This document shows, piece after piece, positions 1 to 5,104 of a DNA stretch of 5,104 bases. The position numbers and the translations under genes are program-made. This stretch comes from Bacillota bacterium. GTDB taxonomy: Bacteria > Bacillota > Clostridia > Acetivibrionales > DSM-2933. The stretch covers positions 1-5,104 of the forward strand of contig JAEZNF010000421.1 of NCBI GenBank assembly GCA_023441845.1, in the 5' to 3' direction. Numbering within the stretch: the stretch's first letter is position 1; every line of letters starts with the position of its first letter. Below the pieces are notes generated by a model that was not told the DNA's origin, did not search any database, and worked only from the letters and a program-made list of their open reading frames with translations.

Positions 1-561
1 GAACGTATACAGCTTATTTTGCTCAAACTCCCTTGCGGGTGTTATAATAAAAGTGTTTGAATCTTCTTTGGTTATTAAAGGTATGGGCTCACCGTCAATT
101 GACAAAATCTTTTCAAGCTCTTTCAAACTTATTTTTTTAATGGAGTCAAGTGTAAATTTACTTCCGGGACTAACCCCTGTTGAATCGTATTTTTGTGGTG
201 TAAGCGAATAGCCTCCCCTGTAGTCGCCTGCGCTTACATCATGTCCCGGAAGAAAATTAACCGTGGCTATAGCTGCAATAAAAACAGTAATTATACATGC
301 CGCCAACGCAGCAAGCCTCTTATTCGAAAACCATTTGGAAAGCTTACTGCTTTTTACAACTGTAAGTTTACTTAGTTCATCCGGAACATCCATGCTTTCA
401 TATGCATCCCGGATGCCTGCAATTGATTCCTTCAGGTTTTCATACTCTCTTTTGCATTCAGCACAGCCGTCAATGTGCGCTTCAATTTGCATTCCTATCT
501 CGTCACTGAGTTCTCCAAATATATATTCCTCAAATAATTCCCTGATTTCTTTACAATTCAT
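1..561 (-). CDS. Membrane zinc-finger anti-sigma factor with extracytoplasmic Ig-like region (3' end outside window)
   Basis: This gene probably holds the ECF sigma factor encoded just upstream inactive at the membrane until an outside signal arrives. Seen: 187 codons read in from the right and run off the left edge without a stop. The N-terminus has C3, H29, C33 and C36 in the spacing C-x25-HxxxCxxC, the zinc-binding anti-sigma (zf-HC2/ZAS, RsiW-like) signature. One hydrophobic helix lies at about residues 83-104 after basic residues K81-R82, implying N-terminus inside and C-terminus outside. From about residue 128 the outer part alternates short hydrophobic strands (SKFTL, LSI, FIITP, LYTF) in a pattern like bacterial Ig-like (Big_5/SbsA-type) domains; that assignment is from memory of the pattern. 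The ATG overlaps the sigma stop as ATGA and has a strong ribosome binding site. The missing C-terminus may hold more domains. The anti-sigma call is firm; the signal it senses is unknown. Confidence 0.88.
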   Translation of the reverse strand, partial: MNCKEIRELFEEYIFGELSDEIGMQIEAHIDGCAECKREYENLKESIAGIRDAYESMDVPDELSKLTVVKSSKLSKWFSNKRLAALAACIITVFIAAIATVNFLPGHDVSAGDYRGGYSLTPQKYDSTGVSPGSKFTLDSIKKISLKELEKILSIDGEPIPLITKEDSNTFIITPAREFEQNKLYTF

Positions 562-1085
562 AATGATACCTCCTCCTTTAAAAACTGCTGCCTGAGAATT
601 AAATGCGCCCTGTTAAGCCTTGACTTCACCGTACCTAAAGGTATTTCCAGAGCCTCCGATATCTCTTCAAGCTTCAAATCATGATTGTACCTTAAGTTTA
701 TTACCTCTCTATAAATGCCGTCCATTTTACTTAAGAGATTCACAATCTCAACCGATTCGAAATTGTTATACTCTCCGCTGTCGCTAATACCCATTGAGTC
801 TTTTTCCATTGGGATTATTTTCTTTTTATAGCGCTGTATATTATGGCACTCATTTATAAGTATACGGATTATCCATGATTTAAAAAATCGGTTCTGCTTA
901 AGACTTTTTATGTTCTGAAAAGCTTTTATAAGCGTTTCCTGAACAGCGTCCAGAGCATCGTGTTCATTTCTAAGCTGCATTAACGCTGTCCTGTACATTT
1001 GAGGCTTCATACCCTCTGCCATTACCATAAAAGCTTTACTATTACCCTTCTTAGCTTTCTCAATAAGCTGTTCGTCCAAATCCAT
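558..1085 (-). CDS. ECF-family RNA polymerase sigma factor
   Basis: A 175-residue alternative sigma factor that directs RNA polymerase to its own promoter class, probably in response to an envelope signal passed on by the anti-sigma encoded next. Seen: a region 2 stretch at about residues 20-90, including the acidic DALDAVQETLIKAF core-binding helix (43-56) and the FFKSWIIRILINECHN promoter-melting/-10 recognition segment (66-81). A variable linker covers about 90-112. Region 4 covers about 115-168, with a helix-turn-helix around KLEEISEALEIPLGTVKSRL (137-156) that reads the -35 element. The length is typical of the family, and no region 3 or long C-terminal extension is present. The ATG at 1085 has an AAGGTGG ribosome binding site. 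The stop overlaps the downstream ATG. By analogy with SigW/RsiW-type pairs the operon is often autoregulated. The subgroup and the regulon cannot be named from the sequence. Confidence 0.95.
   Translation of the reverse strand: MDLDEQLIEKAKKGNSKAFMVMAEGMKPQMYRTALMQLRNEHDALDAVQETLIKAFQNIKSLKQNRFFKSWIIRILINECHNIQRYKKKIIPMEKDSMGISDSGEYNNFESVEIVNLLSKMDGIYREVINLRYNHDLKLEEISEALEIPLGTVKSRLNRAHLILRQQFLKEEVSL
569..578 (-). promoter_or_regulatory. Ribosome binding site of the anti-sigma gene, inside the sigma coding sequence
   Basis: On the minus strand AAGGAGGAGG ends 7 bases before the ATG at 561-559. It forms part of the last codons of the sigma factor (Lys-Glu-Glu). The strong site plus the ATGA overlap fixes the anti-sigma start and suggests that both proteins are made in a coupled ratio. 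Confidence 0.85.
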
Positions 1086-1089
1086 GCCA

Positions 1090-1096
1090 CCACCTT
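1090..1096 (-). promoter_or_regulatory. Ribosome binding site of the sigma factor gene
   Basis: On the minus strand AAGGTGG lies 4 bases before the ATG (7 bases from the end of AAGG). It supports the start at 1085. Confidence 0.75.
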
Positions 1097-1134
1097 TTTA
1101 TTTGAACCGCGGTATTGTGTTTTCACAAATATTA

Positions 1135-1160
1135 GACTTATAAAAAATCAAAAAGGTTCG
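1135..1160 (-). promoter_or_regulatory. Candidate ECF-type promoter of the sigma/anti-sigma operon
   Basis: On the minus strand CGAACC (1160-1155) is followed after 17 bases by GTC (1137-1135), then TAA. Many ECF sigma factors use an AAC-containing -35 and a CGTC/GTC-like -10 at about this spacing, and often drive their own operon. The separation is about one base longer than the SigW type. The TATAAT at 1169-1164 on the same strand is a rival -10 for the housekeeping sigma, but I see no good -35 in front of it (ACTGGA at 17 bases). Either could be right, or both could be used. Confidence 0.35.
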
Positions 1161-1166
1161 GTAATT

Positions 1167-1181
1167 ATAAAATAATTTTAT
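1167..1181. repeat. Perfect AT-only palindrome in the divergent intergenic region
   Basis: ATAAAAT, one central A, then ATTTTAT: perfect 7-base arms. It overlaps the minus-strand TATAAT element at 1169-1164. It could be an operator half-pair, but all-A/T palindromes arise readily in DNA of this composition, so no function is claimed. Confidence 0.4.
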
Positions 1182-1233
1182 GCTCTTCCAGTACTTTACA
1201 AATAAAGATTGGTTAAATTTTCTTTTCTATATA

Positions 1234-1262
1234 TTGACCGGTTGCTGCATCTCTATTATAAT
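1234..1262 (+). promoter_or_regulatory. Housekeeping (sigma-A type) promoter of bioY
   Basis: The -35 TTGACC (1234-1239) matches TTGACA at 5 of 6 positions. A 17-base spacer follows, then a perfect -10 TATAAT (1257-1262). Transcription should start about 6-8 bases later, near 1268-1270, inside the left arm of the BirA operator. The match quality and the position in front of bioY make this one of the firmest regulatory calls in the window. Confidence 0.88.
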
Positions 1263-1264
1263 AT

Positions 1265-1296
1265 TTGTAAACCACATATCAATTTTTGGTTAACAA
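1265..1296. promoter_or_regulatory. BirA (biotin repressor) operator over the bioY transcription start
   Basis: TTGTAAACC (1265-1273) and GGTTAACAA (1288-1296) are inverted arms separated by 14 bases. The left arm read in reverse complement is GGTTTACAA, matching the right arm at 8 of 9 positions. This is the known layout of BirA sites in Gram-positive bacteria (TTGTTAACC, about 14-16 bases, GGTTAACAA). BirA, the bifunctional biotin-protein ligase/repressor, binds such sites as a dimer loaded with biotinyl-AMP. The operator begins 3 bases after the -10 box and ends 15 bases before the start codon, so bound BirA should block initiation when biotin is plentiful. birA itself is not in this window. 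Confidence 0.92.
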
Positions 1297-1311
1297 TCAT
1301 CAGGAGGAATT

Positions 1312-1887
1312 ATGCAACACAATAAAATCAAAAAAATGATTCTAGTTTCGCTATTTGCAGCATTAACCGCCGTGGGCGCATATATAAAAATTCCAGGCCC
1401 CCCGGTTCCGTTTACACTGCAGATATTTTTCGTATTGTTGTCAGGATTACTTCTGGGCTCAAAAGCAGGGTTTGCCTCACAGGCCTTATATATTCTTATA
1501 GGGCTTATAGGAATTCCGGTGTTTGCCGATGGCGGCGGATTCAGTTACGTTTTAAACTACAAGTTCGGCTATCTATTGGGTTTTGCGGCAGCAGCATTCA
1601 TTATAGGACTGATCAACGAGAAGCTATTTACCGGAAAGAATTATCTAATAAAGTATATGGCTGCTTCATTTGCCGGACTGCTTACATGCTATGCCATAGG
1701 AATAGGTTATATGTATCTTATTCTCAAATACGTAAACTCTTCATCACCTCAAATTTCGGCACTTATAACAAAAGGGTTTATTATTTTCCTCCCCTGGGAT
1801 ATGTTAAAGATTATCTCAGCATCCTGGCTGGCTAAAGAAGTTTCAAAGCGCCTTTATATATCCGAAATAAGCTATATGAATGAATGA
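1312..1887 (+). CDS. bioY: BioY, biotin-specific substrate-binding (S) component of an ECF transporter
   Basis: This is an integral membrane protein that captures biotin for uptake, working with a shared energy-coupling module (EcfA1A2T) encoded elsewhere, or possibly alone. Seen: 191 residues, the usual family length, with about six hydrophobic segments. The BioY signature PVPFTLQ (31-37) is followed by a glycine-rich helix (GLLLGSKAG, 45-53), the IGLIGIPVFADGGG loop (63-75) and the YKFGYLLGF segment (83-91). Near the C-terminus FLPWDMLK (159-166) keeps the Asp163 and Lys166 positions that in BioY are linked to biotin binding and transport; the Gly commonly found before the Asp is Trp here. 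The ATG has an AGGAGG site 4 bases upstream. No ecfA, ecfT or other biotin gene is adjacent, so it looks monocistronic. Control by the BirA operator just upstream independently supports biotin as substrate. Confidence 0.96.
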   Translation: MQHNKIKKMILVSLFAALTAVGAYIKIPGPPVPFTLQIFFVLLSGLLLGSKAGFASQALYILIGLIGIPVFADGGGFSYVLNYKFGYLLGFAAAAFIIGLINEKLFTGKNYLIKYMAASFAGLLTCYAIGIGYMYLILKYVNSSSPQISALITKGFIIFLPWDMLKIISASWLAKEVSKRLYISEISYMNE

Positions 1888-1889
1888 TT

Positions 1890-1917
1890 AGGATATAGCT
1901 TTCCGCTAAATCTTTTT
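1890..1917 (+). terminator. Probable weak intrinsic terminator after bioY
   Basis: GATATAGC (1892-1899) pairs with GCTAAATC (1905-1912) with one A-A mismatch across a 5-base loop (TTTCC), and five T follow at 1913-1917. A1890 and G1891 can extend the stem through the T-run. It begins 3 bases after the bioY stop. The stem is short and AT-rich, so termination may be partial, but position and shape fit. Confidence 0.6.
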
Positions 1918-2138
1918 CTACTTAAATTACGGAGGCCTTGAGTGCTGAAAAAAACTGAAGTGATATCAGCAATAATAAGTTAACATTTTTTGTTTTCACT
2001 ATCCTTACAATGTGGCATCTTAGAATAGAATATATGACTGTATTTTCAATTCAAAAAAGGATTTTTCATATGTATGTCGAAATTACTATTGATACTCATT
2101 TCTTTAATTTATATGCCATATATTATTTTTCGTAAGAT

Positions 2139-2165
2139 TTGACAGTATTTCCCGCTTATAAGAAT
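2139..2165 (+). promoter_or_regulatory. Weak candidate promoter of the GGDEF-EAL gene
   Basis: A perfect -35 TTGACA lies at 2139-2144, but the best -10 at near-usual spacing is only AAGAAT (2160-2165, spacer 15, 4 of 6 matches). TATAAG at 2157-2162 is too close. If used, it would be a weak or activator-dependent promoter, and its -10 would lie within the left arm of the inverted repeat at 2155-2192. Confidence 0.3.
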
Positions 2166-2192
2166 CAGCGCAAATTTCAGCATTCTTACGAG
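2155..2192. repeat. Inverted repeat before the GGDEF-EAL gene
   Basis: CTTATAAGAAT (2155-2165) faces ATTCTTACGAG (2182-2192) across 16 bases. Nine of 11 positions are complementary, with a perfect 7-base core (TAAGAAT/ATTCTTA). As RNA one of the two mismatches becomes a G-U pair. It sits 10 bases before the AAGGA ribosome binding site and overlaps the candidate promoter. It could be an operator or a 5' leader hairpin. No T-run follows, so it is not a terminator on this strand. Confidence 0.5.
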
Positions 2193-2200
2193 TATAAAAA

Positions 2201-2205
2201 AAGGA
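2201..2205 (+). promoter_or_regulatory. Ribosome binding site that selects the TTG start at 2215
   Basis: AAGGA at 2201-2205, within an A-rich run, stands 9 bases before TTG. No in-frame ATG occurs until about residue 96, after several membrane helices. The ATG at 2205 overlaps the site, is out of frame and opens only a 34-codon frame. TTG at 2215 is therefore the best start. Confidence 0.65.
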
Positions 2206-2214
2206 TGATTTCTT

Positions 2215-4971
2215 TTGAGCATAAAGAGCTATACAAATTTAAGAAAGAATTTATTAATATTTTTAACATTGACATTGCTTGCTTTATTAGGGAAAGTATT
2301 ATGCATTAACCTTATTTTTGAATTTAAGCTTGTGGCAAGCAGTATCTTCCTACTACTTGCTCTTAGATTATGTGGCCTTCCAAAGGCAGTAATATCAGCT
2401 TTTATTATAAATGCAATTGATTTCGCATTTATAAATCATGGGATAGCGCCATTGTTAAGCTTTGCAGAAATCTGCTTTGTTGGTGTTATCTATAACAAAA
2501 TGCATAAAAATATGGTTCTTATTGATGCTTTATATTGGTTAACGTTTGGAAGCGCTATAATTCTTTTTTCTTTTTACTTTAACACGGGCAATATCGGAAT
2601 TGAAAGCTTTTCATACATATTTATTCACTTTTTAATCGGCTTGTTCATTGCAATGCTTGCTGAAGTAATATTTACATACATTCCAATAGAGAGACTATAC
2701 AACCTTAAAGGCAACTACAGAAGACCTCCAACAATTATCACTTTCCTGATACATCTTTCTATTGCTGCAATATTAGGACCATTCCTTATTTATTTTACTA
2801 TTAGCTGCTGGAACTTTGAAAAAAGCATGAACAGTGATTCGTTTTCAGACATAAATAACTCTCAGAAATCAGTTGATACGCTTATTTCTATCAAATGGAG
2901 CGATGAATACATAAGGGCTCTGAAATTAAAATCGGTACTTCATATAGAGTATATCAAAGAGATTTTTGATAATGCTTCCAAAAATTCCAATATACGAATA
3001 GGATTACTTGATAGTGATTACAACCTTCTTGTATCAAATAATATGTCGGATAATATCAAACAACTTAACTGGCATGACACCAATAATACTACTGCTGTAT
3101 TTAATAATTTTTACATATGGAATCCCAAAAGTAATAACATACTTTTACCTTGCAGTCAGTGGAACAATGCTTTATTTATAAAGGAAACTGATTTTTATGG
3201 TATGAAGATGGTATTTCAACTTCCTTTCAAGCAGTACAGGGAAGAAATATTCCATAAATTCATGGATCAGGCAAGGATATTAGCGCTATTTTCTATTTTA
3301 ACAATAGTTTTTATATTTATTATTAACAAAGTGGTTCTTCGTTTCCTAGCAAGATTATTGACAATCAGTACCGGCCTTCCGGAAAAGTTAAGGCTTCACG
3401 AGGGTGTTTTATGGCCTGAAAGCAATATCCTTGAACTGCATGATTTAACATCCAATTTTAAAGTAATGTCTGAAGATTTAAAAAAACTTATTTCTGAATA
3501 TACGAATATGTACGAAAAACTTGAGCATAAAACATCAATGCTTTTGGAATCCGAACAAAAGTTACAGCATCTGGCTTATTTTGATACACTTACAGGCCTG
3601 CCCAACAGATATTATCTCACCAGCTACCTTAAAGATTTACTGGAAAACTCAATTAAGGAAAGCAGTGAAAACTCCATAGCTGTTATGCTGCTGGATCTCG
3701 ACAGGTTTAAACAGGTTAACGATACCCTTGGACATTTAGCTGGAGATCTACTTTTAAAAATTATTTCAGACAGATTAAACAATGTTTTGGAAGGGCTTAA
3801 GGCTAATGCAGAGTATTTTATCGCCAGACATGGCGGTGACGAATTCGTTATAGTATTAAACAAAATCAACAATAACCAACCCCAGAAAATTGCTCAATCC
3901 ATTATCGATTCCATAAAAAAACCTGTTACCATTGAAGGCCATGAGGTGTTTATAGGAGTCAGCATAGGCATAAGCATATTCCCTTCCGACGGAAACAATA
4001 TGGTGGAAATCGTTAAGAACGCTGACGTATCAATGTATGCTGCAAAAGAATCCGGTGGGAACAACTACCAACTTTACCAAACGGTTAACAGTATCAGAAT
4101 GCCCCAGAAAATGCGTCTTGAAAGCGACCTGTACAGGGCGCTGGAACGCAAGGAGTTTATTTTATACTACCAGCCTCAGATAGATTCAGCTACAGGTACC
4201 ATAATAGGTGCAGAAGCACTTATAAGATGGATGCACCACGAAAACGGTTTGGTTATGCCGGATCATTTTATACCCCTTGCAGAAGAAAACGGACTTATAG
4301 TTCCTATCGGCAAGTGGGTTTTACATCAAGCCTGTTCCCAGGTAAAGGCATGGCAGGATGCAGGATTTCCAAAATACCGCGTCTCGGTAAACTGCTCTCC
4401 GCTGCAGTTCGAGCAGAATGATATGGCCAATCTGGTAAAAAACATACTTACAGAAACAAAATTGGCCCCTGAATACCTCGAACTTGAAATAACCGAAAGC
4501 TTAATTATAAAAAATACCGAACATGTTATAAACCAACTGGTAAAAATTAGAGACTTAGGAGTACGCTTAGCTATAGATGACTTCGGAAAAGGTTACTCTT
4601 CCCTTTCCGTTCTTAAAGGATTGCCTGTTTCAAGCCTTAAAATAGACAGATCATTTATAAAAGGCCTTCCCTATGACCAGCATAATCTTGCAGTTGTAAA
4701 GGCTGTGATACAAATGGCTCACAGTTTCGATCTCAAGGTTGTAGCCGAAGGAGTTGAAACGCAGGACATTGTCGACTGCTTAAAGACCTTATATTGTAAT
4801 GAATTCCAGGGATATTTTTATGGAAAGCCAATGGAAGTATTTACATTTTTAGACACTCTGACAAAATACAATACACCGGAAGTAAATTCTCAAAATACCA
4901 TGTCAGACATAGAATCCGGGAGTATTGATGAGTTACTGAGTGCGGAGGATTTTCATAAATTAAACATTTAA
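2215..4971 (+). CDS. Membrane-bound GGDEF-EAL protein (c-di-GMP cyclase/phosphodiesterase) with extracytoplasmic sensor region
   Basis: The protein probably makes and/or breaks the second messenger c-di-GMP in response to an outside signal. Seen, in 918 residues: about seven hydrophobic helices (12-34, 39-54, 57-73, 78-93, 100-122, 132-155, 174-198); an outside region of about 155 residues (200-353) with a PAS/Cache-like stretch (IRIGLLDSDYNLLVSNN); an eighth helix (355-370); a HAMP-like and coiled linker (371-452); GGDEF (about 453-620); and EAL (about 633-885). GGDEF keeps DTLTG (D457) and an intact GGDEF (540-544). The inhibitory RxxD site is absent, with NAEY at 531-534. EAL keeps E667 and R671 (EALIR), N726, E758, D788-D789, K809, E845 and Q865 (QGYFYGKP), so phosphodiesterase activity is expected. 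The KNMVLIDALYWLTFG stretch (98-112) resembles multi-helix (MASE-like) sensor modules found in other GGDEF proteins; this is from memory. Net direction of activity cannot be read from the sequence. Confidence 0.95.
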   Translation: MSIKSYTNLRKNLLIFLTLTLLALLGKVLCINLIFEFKLVASSIFLLLALRLCGLPKAVISAFIINAIDFAFINHGIAPLLSFAEICFVGVIYNKMHKNMVLIDALYWLTFGSAIILFSFYFNTGNIGIESFSYIFIHFLIGLFIAMLAEVIFTYIPIERLYNLKGNYRRPPTIITFLIHLSIAAILGPFLIYFTISCWNFEKSMNSDSFSDINNSQKSVDTLISIKWSDEYIRALKLKSVLHIEYIKEIFDNASKNSNIRIGLLDSDYNLLVSNNMSDNIKQLNWHDTNNTTAVFNNFYIWNPKSNNILLPCSQWNNALFIKETDFYGMKMVFQLPFKQYREEIFHKFMDQARILALFSILTIVFIFIINKVVLRFLARLLTISTGLPEKLRLHEGVLWPESNILELHDLTSNFKVMSEDLKKLISEYTNMYEKLEHKTSMLLESEQKLQHLAYFDTLTGLPNRYYLTSYLKDLLENSIKESSENSIAVMLLDLDRFKQVNDTLGHLAGDLLLKIISDRLNNVLEGLKANAEYFIARHGGDEFVIVLNKINNNQPQKIAQSIIDSIKKPVTIEGHEVFIGVSIGISIFPSDGNNMVEIVKNADVSMYAAKESGGNNYQLYQTVNSIRMPQKMRLESDLYRALERKEFILYYQPQIDSATGTIIGAEALIRWMHHENGLVMPDHFIPLAEENGLIVPIGKWVLHQACSQVKAWQDAGFPKYRVSVNCSPLQFEQNDMANLVKNILTETKLAPEYLELEITESLIIKNTEHVINQLVKIRDLGVRLAIDDFGKGYSSLSVLKGLPVSSLKIDRSFIKGLPYDQHNLAVVKAVIQMAHSFDLKVVAEGVETQDIVDCLKTLYCNEFQGYFYGKPMEVFTFLDTLTKYNTPEVNSQNTMSDIESGSIDELLSAEDFHKLNI

Positions 4972-5090
4972 GTAGCACTTTACAGGCAGTTTTTATATGG
5001 TTTATAGCTTAATCAAAGTCAATTTGGATAGAGACAAAAAACATATAGATATTCTGCTTTGATAAACAGCAACGCTCTATTAGGTTTAAC
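4972..5090. other. Short intergenic stretch after the GGDEF-EAL gene
   Basis: I find no convincing terminator after the stop at 4971. The only structures are weak: ATAGAG (5028-5033) facing CTCTAT (5075-5080), and a small internal hairpin around 5055-5070. No strong promoter is visible, so the next gene could be co-transcribed with the GGDEF-EAL gene. Confidence 0.4.
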
Positions 5091-5104
5091 GGAGGATTAT
5101 ACAT
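5091..5104 (+). promoter_or_regulatory. Ribosome binding site of a gene starting at the right edge
   Basis: GGAGG (5091-5095) is followed by 7 bases and then AT at 5103-5104, the last two bases of the window. If the next base is G, an ATG begins at 5103. The strength and spacing match the other sites in this window. The product is not visible. Confidence 0.65.

Larger units (their letters stand above)
1888..2214. other. Intergenic region between bioY and the GGDEF-EAL gene, no confident gene
   Basis: After the bioY terminator this 327-base stretch has no ORF of normal size on either strand and no tRNA, riboswitch or mobile-element signature I recognise. In particular I see no GEMM-type c-di-GMP riboswitch. 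It does hold two tiny reading frames with ribosome-binding-site-like sequence. One is a GTG-started 13-residue frame at 1942-1983 behind GGAGG (6-base spacing). The other is a hydrophobic 22-residue frame at 2074-2142, about 12 bases after AAGGA. A promoter-like TTGACA and an inverted repeat lie near its right end. It may be ordinary 5' leader plus decayed sequence. Confidence 0.6.

Noticed and set aside
193..595. Two plus-strand frames (193-375 and 263-595)
   Set aside because: They lie opposite the anti-sigma gene, which has a zinc-finger motif, a membrane helix and a strong ribosome binding site. The plus frames have no recognisable domain or ribosome binding site.
1888..2214. c-di-GMP riboswitch upstream of the GGDEF-EAL gene
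   Set aside because: I looked for the GEMM-type conserved core and a paired expression platform and found neither.
2205..2309. Out-of-frame ATG frame of 34 codons overlapping the start of the GGDEF-EAL gene
   Set aside because: Its ATG falls on the ribosome binding site itself, with no usable spacing, and the frame ends soon after. The TTG frame carries the real domains.
3624..3872. Minus-strand 82-codon frame
   Set aside because: It lies opposite the GGDEF domain, whose motifs are intact on the plus strand, so it is a shadow frame.
4227..4421. Plus-strand 64-codon frame in another register
   Set aside because: It overlaps the EAL domain with its conserved residues and shows no family features.
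1..4971. One combined system linking the sigma pair, biotin uptake and c-di-GMP
   Set aside because: The units have separate promoters and one is divergent. bioY has its own BirA operator and probable terminator. No shared motif links them, so neighbourhood alone is not enough.
1..5104. CRISPR array, tRNA, insertion sequence or prophage segment
   Set aside because: No regularly spaced repeats, no cloverleaf-type sequence, no transposase or integrase frame and no terminal inverted repeats were seen.

Overview
The window is AT-rich, with strong GGAGG-type ribosome binding sites, sigma-A-like promoters and a BirA-type biotin operator. It encodes an ECF sigma/zinc-finger anti-sigma pair, a BioY biotin transporter component and a large membrane GGDEF-EAL receptor. 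Together these point to a low-GC Gram-positive, most likely a member of the Clostridia. The genus cannot be fixed from the sequence.

Layout. (1) Minus strand, positions 1085 down to 1: an ECF sigma factor followed, with an ATGA stop/start overlap, by a membrane anti-sigma factor. The anti-sigma has an N-terminal HxxxCxxC zinc finger, one membrane helix and an outside part that looks like the start of an Ig-like fold. It is cut by the left edge of the window. (2) A 226-base divergent intergenic region (1086-1311). On its right it carries a near-perfect promoter (TTGACC, 17 bases, TATAAT) and a two-armed BirA operator for bioY. On its left it carries candidate promoter elements for the sigma operon. 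(3) bioY on the plus strand (1312-1887), followed by a probable weak intrinsic terminator. (4) About 330 bases without a confident gene (1888-2214), holding two tiny ORFs with ribosome-binding-site-like sequence and an inverted repeat just before the next gene. (5) A 918-codon TTG-started gene (2215-4971) for a membrane c-di-GMP enzyme with about eight membrane helices, an extracytoplasmic sensor region, a HAMP-like linker, and GGDEF and EAL domains that both keep their active-site residues. (6) A 133-base tail ending in a strong ribosome binding site that probably serves a gene starting at the last two bases of the window.

The three units look functionally separate: an envelope-signal sigma switch, biotin-controlled biotin uptake, and a c-di-GMP receptor-enzyme. 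I see no positive evidence that they form one new system. The best-supported regulatory observation is the BirA operator placed over the bioY transcription start. The most open questions are the sensory parts of the two membrane proteins: the Ig-like outer part of the anti-sigma, and the multi-helix plus extracytoplasmic N-terminus of the GGDEF-EAL protein.
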